Positions 57,171 to 64,000 of a DNA stretch of 64,000 bases are shown here, piece by piece. Both the position numbers and the translations under genes were made by a program. The notes under the pieces are model-generated. The model was not told the origin of the DNA, searched no databases, and was given only the letters and a program-made list of their open reading frames with translations. Numbering within the stretch: the first letter of the stretch is position 1; every line of letters starts with the position of its first letter. Source of the DNA: Salinimicrobium xinjiangense DSM 19287 (GTDB taxonomy: Bacteria > Bacteroidota > Bacteroidia > Flavobacteriales > Flavobacteriaceae); assembly GCF_000423585.1 (NCBI RefSeq), contig NZ_AUIG01000001.1:124001-188000 (forward strand), written 5' to 3'.

Positions 57171-58169
57171 ATGGAAAAGAAACTACTACTATTAATTTCC
57201 AAAAATGATGACTTTGCTACAGGAATTGAAACTGCCGGAAGAAGGGAGTTTCAAACTACTACAGTAAACAATATGCATGCGGGTTATGCTTTAGCTTTAA
57301 ACATTCTTCCCGATGTTATCTTAATCGACTATTCCTCTCTTGGCCTGGAAAGTTTAAAGAACCTTCACAGTTATAAATCTACACATTTTTTGAATAAAAG
57401 TTTTCTCTTTCTCTTTGGAGATCTTGAAAACAAAAAGACTCTGGATAAGATTTTTGCAGATCAGGTGGATGGGATCATTTATGACAAAGGATCTTTTGGA
57501 TATATCATTAATAAAATAGAGGAAACCGTTAAAGTCAATAGTTGCCTTACCAACTATTGGAAAGATTCCTTTATGGGACTCTTTAATATTTTAAATCATC
57601 CCGTTATTCTTTTACAGGATGAGAAGATCGTGGCGATGAATGATGCTTTTAAAAATGATTTTTTCATTACAGGAAAGCAGAAGATCAAGCTTACCGACCT
57701 GGTGGTGGATAAAAATAAGCTTAAGGTTAAAGAGGCGCTTCGCAAATTTGCCAAAGGCAAACATATGAAAGCAACAACCAAGACCACTTTGGTGATGAAG
57801 GAGAAAATAAGGGAAGCGCGTATTACATTCTCTAAGCTTGATAAATCTTTATGTGGACAATTGGTCATGATGATCAATTTTACCGGAAACGATTTTCCTC
57901 TTAACCAGGAGATAGGAAGTACGTCCAGGGAAACTGAAAAATATTTCTCCAGTAATCACACGTCCGAGGAAGTTGCTTTTACCAAAAGAGAAAAGGAGAT
58001 TATTTCGCTCCTGTGTAAAGGATATAAAACAAAAGAAATTTCTGAAGCTCTGTGTATCTCTTCAAAAACCATTGAGAAACACAGAGCTAATATTATAAGA
58101 AGGACCCATTCCGGAACCATTCTGGAAAGTATTGTCTACGCGTTGAACCATAATATGATAGATATTTGA
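57171..58169 (+). CDS. REC-PAS-LuxR type transcriptional regulator
   Basis: A 332-residue protein with three parts. Residues 1-115 resemble a receiver domain: acidic pair Asp13/Asp14, phosphoacceptor candidate Asp53 in LIDYS, and Lys106; the beta4 Ser/Thr is replaced (LFLFGD). Residues about 120-245 read like a PAS domain (ILNHPVILLQDEKIVAMNDAF). Residues about 269-330 are a LuxR helix-turn-helix (REKEIISLLCKGYKTKEISEALC). No histidine kinase is adjacent. Its stop lies 188 bases before the first of four lipoprotein paralogues, which it may control; that is inference. Confidence 0.85.
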   Translation: MEKKLLLLISKNDDFATGIETAGRREFQTTTVNNMHAGYALALNILPDVILIDYSSLGLESLKNLHSYKSTHFLNKSFLFLFGDLENKKTLDKIFADQVDGIIYDKGSFGYIINKIEETVKVNSCLTNYWKDSFMGLFNILNHPVILLQDEKIVAMNDAFKNDFFITGKQKIKLTDLVVDKNKLKVKEALRKFAKGKHMKATTKTTLVMKEKIREARITFSKLDKSLCGQLVMMINFTGNDFPLNQEIGSTSRETEKYFSSNHTSEEVAFTKREKEIISLLCKGYKTKEISEALCISSKTIEKHRANIIRRTHSGTILESIVYALNHNMIDI

Positions 58170-58318
58170 GAAAACTAAAAGCAGGGATTTCCCCCATTGT
58201 TAAAGGTTAAGATAAATCCTACATTGAGGAGGAATTCCCCCCAACCATTTTTCATCCCCCCTCGACATAAAACCCAAGTCTAGTATGAGCTGAATTATTT
58301 ATTTAAGGCATGTATTTA

Positions 58319-58350
58319 TTAACCATTCTAAATTTTATTAATCAAAAACC
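58319..58350 (+). promoter_or_regulatory. Conserved 5' element, copy 1
   Basis: TTAACCATTCTAA followed by ATTTTATTAATCAAAAACC, starting 39 bases before the ATG of the first lipoprotein. The same 13-mer precedes all four array genes at nearly the same distance. Confidence 0.7.
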
Positions 58351-58357
58351 TTTAATT

Positions 58358-59932
58358 ATGAAAAACTTCAAAAATTATTTGGCGTGCCTTACCGTATTCG
58401 CGCTAATGTTTACATCCTGTAGTAAGGATGAGTCTGGGGTGAGTGACACCACAGAAAAAGCAAGCCTGTCCTTTGGGGCTATCGTGGCCGATCTAGCCAG
58501 TAATGCGACCAATAAGCAATCTGACCTTGGGGATCTGCCTGAATGTTCTGACGCTGCTCCTTCATATGTGGAGATCGTATTGATGCAGGGAGATGATTAC
58601 ATCGTTGGTGGGGATGCTCCTTACCGAGTTGATTTAGTGGCAGGACAGGTCTTCACTGAAGAAGATGCTGCTCTGGAACTTGATCCGGGTCAATATACCC
58701 TGGAACATTTCGCAGTTTATGACGCTATGGGTAATCTTACCTGGATAGCACCAAAAGGAGGAATTCTGGCGCAATATGTTGATGCTCCCCTTCCTTTAAA
58801 TATTAACCTGGGGGCAGGAGTTAAGAAGTATGTTGATGTTTCTGTAGTTTGTTATGATGACAGAGATGTAAATGAATACGGATATCTCTTCTTCGAGTTT
58901 GATACGACCAGAGCTTTTGAATTCTGCTTCTTTGTTAATTATTGTGCTCCAGACGGAAGACACTATCCTGGAAGATTCTCTGTAGAATTCTCTATTGACG
59001 GAACCGTGATTTATGAAGCAGAAGAAAACATCAACAATGTAGGAGTAAATCAATTTGGAGACAATTTTGCAGATCCAATTTGTTTTGCCTTACCAGATCT
59101 TCCAGGCTATGGAGACGATGTTGAATATTTGGATTACCGCGTTACTCTGTTAGACTGGGATGGCGTTTATGATGCTCCAGACAACTGGGTGATCACCGGA
59201 AGCCTTAGTCGTAATGAAGTTAGAGCCAACTTTGATGGTGCCAACAACGTTAATTACGAACATTTAAGATTTGGATGTGATGGTCAAACTCCTCCAGATG
59301 ACGATAATGACGGAGTGCCTAATGATGACGATAATTGTCCTAACGATTATAACCCAGACCAGTCAGATGTTGATGGGGACGGATATGGAGATGTATGTGA
59401 TAACTGTCCTGATGTATACAACCCTTATCAACTTGATTCAGATAACGACGGTTTAGGAAACGCTTGTGATCCAACTCCAGGAGGAGATGATACAGGAGAC
59501 GTTCTGGAAGGTTGTGAGACCGCTATTATGTTCGGAGATACTGAATGGACAGAACTTGGCCTTACAGCGACTCGTTGGGGATGGACTGAGCATTTTGAGA
59601 ATGAATTTGACGGAGCAGATGGTGAGAAAGTTTATCAGATTTGGGCAGGTGCCGGACAGAATAACCTTGATAAAGGATATTATGTTGGTCAGGTAATTCT
59701 AACCATAACTGGAGGCCAAGTGTCTCTGAACATTGTTCCTTTCACTGGAAACCAGTTTGATGACATCCATGTTTACGTTGGAGCTTCTGCTCAAACTGAA
59801 ATAGCACCTGGTGTCTTTGACAATACTGACGGCGATGGATTAACTTATGTTGAGGGAGATGACTTTGCCGAAGTGGGTAATGACTTCTGGTTTACCGTTC
59901 ATATTGGAGATGCATGTCCAGCAGAAGATTAG
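58358..59932 (+). CDS. Array lipoprotein 1: conserved core, thrombospondin type 3 repeats, C-terminal domain
   Basis: A 524-residue lipoprotein (Cys21 after LMFTS). The ATG at 58358 is chosen over 58310 because it starts the signal peptide and lies at the usual distance from the 5' element. Residues 36-307 form a core shared with three neighbours (KQSD near 53, LGAGVKKYVDVSVVCYDDRDV at 151-171 with a Cys, and the close GSLSRNEVRANFDGANNVNYEHLRFGC). Residues 314-372 are Asp-rich thrombospondin type 3 calcium-binding repeats, and 384-524 a beta-rich domain of unknown family. The core matches no family I can name. Surface display is likely. Confidence 0.75.
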   Translation: MKNFKNYLACLTVFALMFTSCSKDESGVSDTTEKASLSFGAIVADLASNATNKQSDLGDLPECSDAAPSYVEIVLMQGDDYIVGGDAPYRVDLVAGQVFTEEDAALELDPGQYTLEHFAVYDAMGNLTWIAPKGGILAQYVDAPLPLNINLGAGVKKYVDVSVVCYDDRDVNEYGYLFFEFDTTRAFEFCFFVNYCAPDGRHYPGRFSVEFSIDGTVIYEAEENINNVGVNQFGDNFADPICFALPDLPGYGDDVEYLDYRVTLLDWDGVYDAPDNWVITGSLSRNEVRANFDGANNVNYEHLRFGCDGQTPPDDDNDGVPNDDDNCPNDYNPDQSDVDGDGYGDVCDNCPDVYNPYQLDSDNDGLGNACDPTPGGDDTGDVLEGCETAIMFGDTEWTELGLTATRWGWTEHFENEFDGADGEKVYQIWAGAGQNNLDKGYYVGQVILTITGGQVSLNIVPFTGNQFDDIHVYVGASAQTEIAPGVFDNTDGDGLTYVEGDDFAEVGNDFWFTVHIGDACPAED

Positions 59933-59942
59933 AAATATAAAG

Positions 59943-59979
59943 AACTGTACCGGGAAGAAATAATTCTTCCCGGGCAGTT
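59943..59979 (+). terminator. Hairpin terminator after array lipoprotein 1
   Basis: CCGGGAAGAA / TTCTTCCCGG form a 10-bp stem around ATAA (59950-59973), with an outer AACTG/CAGTT extension and a short T-run. Transcription likely stops here or is reduced before gene 2. Confidence 0.7.
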
Positions 59980-60022
59980 TATATAAAACCACAAGAATTT
60001 CTGTGGGAAAAATCAAAAACAA

Positions 60023-60054
60023 TTAACCATTCTAAATTTTATTAATTAAAAACC
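60023..60054 (+). promoter_or_regulatory. Conserved 5' element, copy 2
   Basis: TTAACCATTCTAA followed by ATTTTATTAATTAAAAACC, starting 40 bases before the ATG of the second lipoprotein; nearly identical to copy 1. Confidence 0.7.
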
Positions 60055-60062
60055 AAACCACT

Positions 60063-61484
60063 ATGAAACGAATTTCGTACTACTTATGCTACGTTGCTGT
60101 ATTAGCAATGGTCTTTACTTCATGTAGTAAAGAAGATGAAAATGTAACCTCCAATGACACAGATAAGGCAACCTTATCCTTTGGAGCAATATTAAATGAC
60201 ATTGCCAACCAATCTACTAAACAGTCAGACACAGATGATCTGCCTGAATGTTCAGATGCTACTGCTGCCTATGTAGAAATAGCATTATATGAAAATGGGC
60301 AACCTGTTGTAGGTAATACAACCACTCCTTTTAGAGTTGATCTCGTGGGAGGTCAGGTCTTTACCGAAGAAGTGCCTGAGCTGGAATTAGAACCGGGGAC
60401 TTATACTCTTGAACACTTCATGGTTTATGATGCTGGTGGAAATCTTTTATGGGTAGCTCCACGAGATGGAGTATTAGCTCAATTTGTAGAAAATCCACTA
60501 CCATTACAAATCAATCTGGGGGCAGGAGTTAAAAAATATGTTGATGTTTCTGTGATCTGTTATGATGACAGAGATGTTAGAGAATATGGATACCTCTTCT
60601 TTGACCTGGATACCAATCAGGCAATAGAATTCTGTATTTTCGGAAACTATTGTCCTCCTTCAGGAAAACACTACCCTGCAGAATATAGTGTAAGTGTATG
60701 GTCTGGAACAAGTGCAGCCGGAACTCCTCTATACACAGATGTTCCTAATGTTACCGGAACTTATGAAAATGGAGATTTCTATGCAGAACCTTTGTGTTTT
60801 GCACTGCCAGACAGAGATGGGCTTGATGAGTATTATTTCGAAATCACACTAAGGTCTTCAGACGAATACGGTTCAGTAACTGAGCGTGTAATAAGAAGAG
60901 GAGTGATCAATGATGATATTGTAAGAGCTTTCTTTGACGGAGATAACAACCTTGACTACTATCACTTCAGAGAAGGTGAAGGATGTGGTGACGATTCCAC
61001 TCCAATCTTTGATGATCCACAATCAGAATCAGAGTTTTATAAGACTTGTGCATATCCAATGAATGGAAGTAAGTCTGTAGCACTTACCTATTTAGAAGTA
61101 AATGGGGATGTACTAAAAGCTACTGTTCTTGCAGCAGGTGTAACTCCAAACAAGGCACACCCACAGCACCTTCATGGATTTGACGACAATTCAAATTCTG
61201 TATGTCCACCTATGAGTGCAGACACCAACAATGATGGAAGGATTAGTCTTGAAGAGGGAGCTCCGTTCTATGGAGGAGTTCAACTTGCATTAAATTATGA
61301 GGATGATTCATTCCCTGTTGCAGATGCTCACGGTATATATACTTACCAGAGAACATTTGACTTGAGCACTATGGATCTGCCAGATTGGGAAAACCTTTCG
61401 GTAGTAGTTCATGGTCTCATGGTAAATGGAGAGTACCAGGCTACTCTTCCGGCAGCTTGTGGTCAGATCGCAAATCTGCACTAG
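60063..61484 (+). CDS. Array lipoprotein 2: conserved core plus CHRD-like domain
   Basis: A 473-residue lipoprotein (Cys21). Residues 36-308 are the shared core (KQSD near 53, NLGAGVKKYVDVSVICYDDRDV at 151-172). It has no thrombospondin repeats. The C-terminal part, about 325-473, has HPQHLHG near 365 and VVVHGL near the end, with TNNDGRISLEEG between; the two His-containing strands are typical of CHRD/superoxide-dismutase-like extracellular domains. Its function is unknown. The middle of the core (215-260) is more diverged than in the other three copies. Confidence 0.75.
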   Translation: MKRISYYLCYVAVLAMVFTSCSKEDENVTSNDTDKATLSFGAILNDIANQSTKQSDTDDLPECSDATAAYVEIALYENGQPVVGNTTTPFRVDLVGGQVFTEEVPELELEPGTYTLEHFMVYDAGGNLLWVAPRDGVLAQFVENPLPLQINLGAGVKKYVDVSVICYDDRDVREYGYLFFDLDTNQAIEFCIFGNYCPPSGKHYPAEYSVSVWSGTSAAGTPLYTDVPNVTGTYENGDFYAEPLCFALPDRDGLDEYYFEITLRSSDEYGSVTERVIRRGVINDDIVRAFFDGDNNLDYYHFREGEGCGDDSTPIFDDPQSESEFYKTCAYPMNGSKSVALTYLEVNGDVLKATVLAAGVTPNKAHPQHLHGFDDNSNSVCPPMSADTNNDGRISLEEGAPFYGGVQLALNYEDDSFPVADAHGIYTYQRTFDLSTMDLPDWENLSVVVHGLMVNGEYQATLPAACGQIANLH

Positions 61485-61492
61485 AAATAAAT

Positions 61493-61523
61493 AGCCGGGA
61501 GAAAATCCCTCCCGGCTTTCTTT
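61493..61523 (+). terminator. Hairpin terminator after array lipoprotein 2
   Basis: AGCCGGGAG / CTCCCGGCT form a 9-bp stem around AAAATCC, then TTCTTT. A clear intrinsic terminator between array genes. Confidence 0.85.
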
Positions 61524-61536
61524 AAAAACGTATTTA

Positions 61537-61569
61537 TTAACCATTCTAAATATTTATTAACCAAAAACC
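61537..61569 (+). promoter_or_regulatory. Conserved 5' element, copy 3
   Basis: TTAACCATTCTAA followed by ATATTTATTAACCAAAAACC, starting 41 bases before the ATG of the third lipoprotein. The flanking GTATTTA upstream is shared with copy 1. Confidence 0.7.
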
Positions 61570-61577
61570 AATCTAAC

Positions 61578-62510
61578 ATGAAAAAATTTAAATTTTACCT
61601 GAGCTTTTTAGCAGCTTTTGCCCTGCTTTTTACATCCTGTAGTAAAGACGAAGATTCGTCAACAACAGGTTCTGAAATGGCCTCCTTATCATTTGGAGCT
61701 ATTGTGGAAGACCTTGCCGCTAATGCTACTACAAAGCAATCTGATGTAGGAGATATGCCTGCATGTTCAGATGATGTGGCAGCATATGTTGAGATCGTTC
61801 TTATGCAGGGAACTACTGAAGTGGTGGGAACTACTGCAGATCCTTACCGTGTTGATCTTGTTTCAGGACAGGTTTTCACCAAAGAAGATGCAGCCCTGGA
61901 ACTAACTCCTGGTACTTACTCCCTGGACCATTTTTCAGTGTATAATGCCGCCGGAGACCTTCTATGGTTAGCGCCTAAAGGAGGAGTATTGGCACAATTT
62001 GTTGACAATCCACTTCCGCTTACAATTAATCTTGGGGCAGGAGTTAAGAAGTATGTTGACGTATCTGTGATCTGTTATGATGACAGAGATGTTAATCAAT
62101 ATGGATACCAATTCTTTGAACTGGATCTAAACTATGCATTTGAATTCTGCTTCTTTGCAAACTATTGTACTCCAGAAGGAAGACACTATCCTGCAAGATA
62201 TTCTGTTGATATTTCAATAGACGGTACTTCTCTATACACCGGAGTTGTGAATAATGTTGGAAGAGATAACAATGGTGATCTTTTTGCAGATCCGGTATGT
62301 TTTGCTCTTCCAGATCTTGCACAATATGGTGACAACGAGGAGTATATTGATTATACCCTTACACTTCTAGACTGGACAGAACAAGAAGATGCTTATGGTG
62401 ATGTAGATCCAATAGTAATCTCAGGAAGCCTTAGCAGAGCTGAAATCATGGCGAACTTTGACGGAGCTGATAACGTTGAGTATGAGCACGTAAGGTTTGG
62501 ATGTGAATAA
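61578..62510 (+). CDS. Array lipoprotein 3: conserved core only
   Basis: A 310-residue lipoprotein (Cys21 after LLFTS) that consists of the shared core and then stops after RFGCE; it has no C-terminal module. Core features: KQSD near 53, DLVSGQVFTKEDAALEL, LGAGVKKYVDVSVICYDDRDVNQYGY, TPEGRHYPARYSVDISIDG. It is very close in sequence to lipoprotein 4, closer than to 1 or 2, so this pair is the youngest duplication. The short form suggests the core folds on its own. Function unknown. Confidence 0.78.
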   Translation: MKKFKFYLSFLAAFALLFTSCSKDEDSSTTGSEMASLSFGAIVEDLAANATTKQSDVGDMPACSDDVAAYVEIVLMQGTTEVVGTTADPYRVDLVSGQVFTKEDAALELTPGTYSLDHFSVYNAAGDLLWLAPKGGVLAQFVDNPLPLTINLGAGVKKYVDVSVICYDDRDVNQYGYQFFELDLNYAFEFCFFANYCTPEGRHYPARYSVDISIDGTSLYTGVVNNVGRDNNGDLFADPVCFALPDLAQYGDNEEYIDYTLTLLDWTEQEDAYGDVDPIVISGSLSRAEIMANFDGADNVEYEHVRFGCE

Positions 62511-62516
62511 ACCAAC

Positions 62517-62549
62517 AGGAGGAAGCTGTGAGAACAGCTTCCTCCTTCT
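62517..62549 (+). terminator. Hairpin terminator after array lipoprotein 3
   Basis: AGGAGGAAGCTG / CAGCTTCCTCCT form a 12-bp stem around a 6-base loop, followed by TCTATTT. Each array gene thus seems to have its own terminator and 5' element. Confidence 0.82.
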
Positions 62550-62555
62550 ATTTAA

Positions 62556-62580
62556 TTAACCATTCTAATTACTAATCAAA
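62556..62580 (+). promoter_or_regulatory. Conserved 5' element, copy 4
   Basis: TTAACCATTCTAA with a diverged tail TTACTAATCAAA, starting 35 bases before the ATG of the fourth lipoprotein. The 13-mer is identical to the other three copies; the tail is not. Confidence 0.65.
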
Positions 62581-62590
62581 ACAATTAACT

Positions 62591-64000
62591 ATGAGAAAAT
62601 TTAAAATTTACCTGAGCTTTTTAGCAGTTTTTGCACTGCTCTTTACTTCATGTAGTAAAGAAGAAAATTCAGGAATGAATGATGATTCCGGCAAAGCAAC
62701 ATTGTCTTTTGGGGCGATAGTGCAAGACCTTGCTGCGAATTCGAACAATAAGCAGTCAGACGTGGGAGATTTCCCAGAGTGTTCAGCTGATGCACCTGCC
62801 TATGTTGAAATAGTATTAATGCAGGAAGGAAATGCTGTAGTTGGATCTTTAGCAGATCCATATCGCGTGGATCTTGTAGCAGGTCAAATCTTCACTGAAG
62901 AAGATGCTGCTTTAGAACTTGAGCCGGGGAACTATTCGCTGGATCACTTTTCTGTATATAATGCAGAAGGAGATTTGATCTGGTTGGCTCCAAAAGGAGG
63001 AATATTTGCCGACTTTGTAGATAATCCACTTCCACTAAATATTGATCTTGGTGCCGGAGTGAAAAAATATGTCGACGTTTCAGTAGTATGTTATGATGAC
63101 CGTGATGTAAATCAGTATGGTTACCTGTTCTTCGAACTTGATGCCAATGAAGCTTTCGAATTCTGCTTCTTTGCTAACTACTGTACTCCTGAAGGAAGAC
63201 ATTATCCTGCAAGATATGCTGTTGATATTTCTATTGATGGAACATCTCTTTACAGTGGTGTTGTAAACAATACCGGAAGAGATGACAATGGTGATCTGTT
63301 TGCAGATCCATTATGTTTCGCACTTCCTAACCTTGATGCATATGCAGATGATGAAGAATATATCGACTATACGTTGACGCTACTTGACTGGACAGAAAAT
63401 GAAGATGCTTATGGTGATGTAGATCAAATGGTGATCACAGGAAGCCTTAGCAGAGCAGAGATCATGGCTAACTTTGATGGAGCTGATAACGTTGAATATG
63501 AGCACGTAAGATTCGGATGTGATGATGACGGCGGAAACGGCGGAGTTGTAGATTCTGATGAGGACGGAGTTCCGGATAGTGTAGATGAATGTCCTACAGT
63601 ACCAGGTTCTGCCGAGAACAACGGTTGTCCTGAAACAGGAGAAACTGATGCAGATGGTGACGGAGTTGTTGATACTATTGACGAATGTCCAAACACTCCA
63701 GACGGAGTTGCTGTAGATGCAGTAGGATGTCCAATAGATACTGATGAAGATGGTGTGCCGGACTATGTAGATAACTGTCCAACTGAGGCCGGACCAGTAG
63801 ATAACAATGGATGTCCTACTTCAACCGAATGTCCTGAAGTTTGTTCAATTCCACAGACAATTGATGACCTGGAAGAAAATTGTTACTTCGTTTATCCTGA
63901 TACAACAGATCCGGATGGATTCTTTGCAATCTCAGAAGCGGAGAGTACAATTATTCTTGAGAATACACTCCAGGAAGAATTTGGAACGGTCACTTTACAA
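62591..64000 (+). CDS. Array lipoprotein 4: conserved core plus thrombospondin type 3 repeats, truncated by the window
   Basis: An open frame of 470 codons running to the right edge without a stop; it begins MRKFKIYLSFLAVFALLFTS-Cys21. The core (to about residue 312) is nearly the same as in lipoprotein 3, including TPEGRHYPARYAVDISIDG and GSLSRAEIMANFDGADNVEYEHVRFGC. From about 320 to 415 come at least three Asp-rich thrombospondin type 3 repeats (DEDGVPDSVDECP, DADGDGVVDTIDECP, DEDGVPDYVDNCP) spaced as in OmpA-linked repeats, and then the start of a new domain. The C-terminal part lies outside the window. Confidence 0.78.
   Translation, partial: MRKFKIYLSFLAVFALLFTSCSKEENSGMNDDSGKATLSFGAIVQDLAANSNNKQSDVGDFPECSADAPAYVEIVLMQEGNAVVGSLADPYRVDLVAGQIFTEEDAALELEPGNYSLDHFSVYNAEGDLIWLAPKGGIFADFVDNPLPLNIDLGAGVKKYVDVSVVCYDDRDVNQYGYLFFELDANEAFEFCFFANYCTPEGRHYPARYAVDISIDGTSLYSGVVNNTGRDDNGDLFADPLCFALPNLDAYADDEEYIDYTLTLLDWTENEDAYGDVDQMVITGSLSRAEIMANFDGADNVEYEHVRFGCDDDGGNGGVVDSDEDGVPDSVDECPTVPGSAENNGCPETGETDADGDGVVDTIDECPNTPDGVAVDAVGCPIDTDEDGVPDYVDNCPTEAGPVDNNGCPTSTECPEVCSIPQTIDDLEENCYFVYPDTTDPDGFFAISEAESTIILENTLQEEFGTVTLQ

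Noticed and set aside
58201-64000. CRISPR array or phage region
   Set aside because: The repeated 13-mers lie at fixed distances before genes, spacing is over 1 kb, and no cas, integrase or structural phage gene is present.

Overview
The window looks like a chromosomal stretch of a marine or soil flavobacterium (Bacteroidota, Flavobacteriaceae). Signs are many lipoproteins with an S-C lipobox, AT-rich start regions without Shine-Dalgarno sites, an acylornithine-type arginine pathway (argF' instead of argF), a one-chain E1 2-oxoacid dehydrogenase, a menaquinone gene set, and TTG-N18-TAnnTTTG-like promoter elements. I see no rRNA, tRNA, transposase, phage gene or CRISPR array.

Layout. (1) 1-8390: the end of a starch/maltodextrin utilisation locus: a truncated GH13 enzyme, a GH31 alpha-glucosidase and three GH13 lipoproteins. 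It runs into glycolysis genes (pfkA, gap) and a BadF-type sugar kinase, 8512-11426. (2) 11615-17866: a YifB/ComM ATPase, a DUF2891 lipoprotein, and an NRAMP-fold transporter joined to 5-oxoprolinase genes pxpABC. (3) 18127-21798: a GNAT-nitrilase fusion, an aldehyde dehydrogenase and a TonB-like protein. (4) 21949-30597: arginine biosynthesis (GNAT, argG, C, D, F', B, E, H) behind a leader region that encodes a short Arg-rich peptide. (5) 30646-38009: RluA-type pseudouridine synthase, three tandem small membrane paralogues, panB, an NTF2-like protein, serine dehydratase and dnaK, with two repeat-filled intergenic islands. (6) 38507-46951: a menaquinone cluster (hotdog thioesterase, menF, menD, menB) with an esterase, a CvfB-like RNA-binding protein and two PH-domain membrane proteins. 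(7) 47117-56837: a lipoprotein, the fused E1, a large M1-peptidase-like/outer-membrane-barrel protein that lacks the zinc motif, a LOG-family protein and uvrA. (8) 57171-64000: a REC-PAS-LuxR regulator followed by four tandem paralogous lipoproteins that share a core domain and a 5' sequence element but carry different C-terminal modules; the last runs off the window.

How the genes work together. Surface and periplasmic glucan hydrolases feed glycolysis; the pxp operon returns 5-oxoproline to glutamate; glutamate feeds the arginine operon; menaquinone supports respiration. The least explained parts are the four-lipoprotein array, the arginine leader, the NRAMP-like protein without metal ligands, and the inactive-looking peptidase-barrel fusion.
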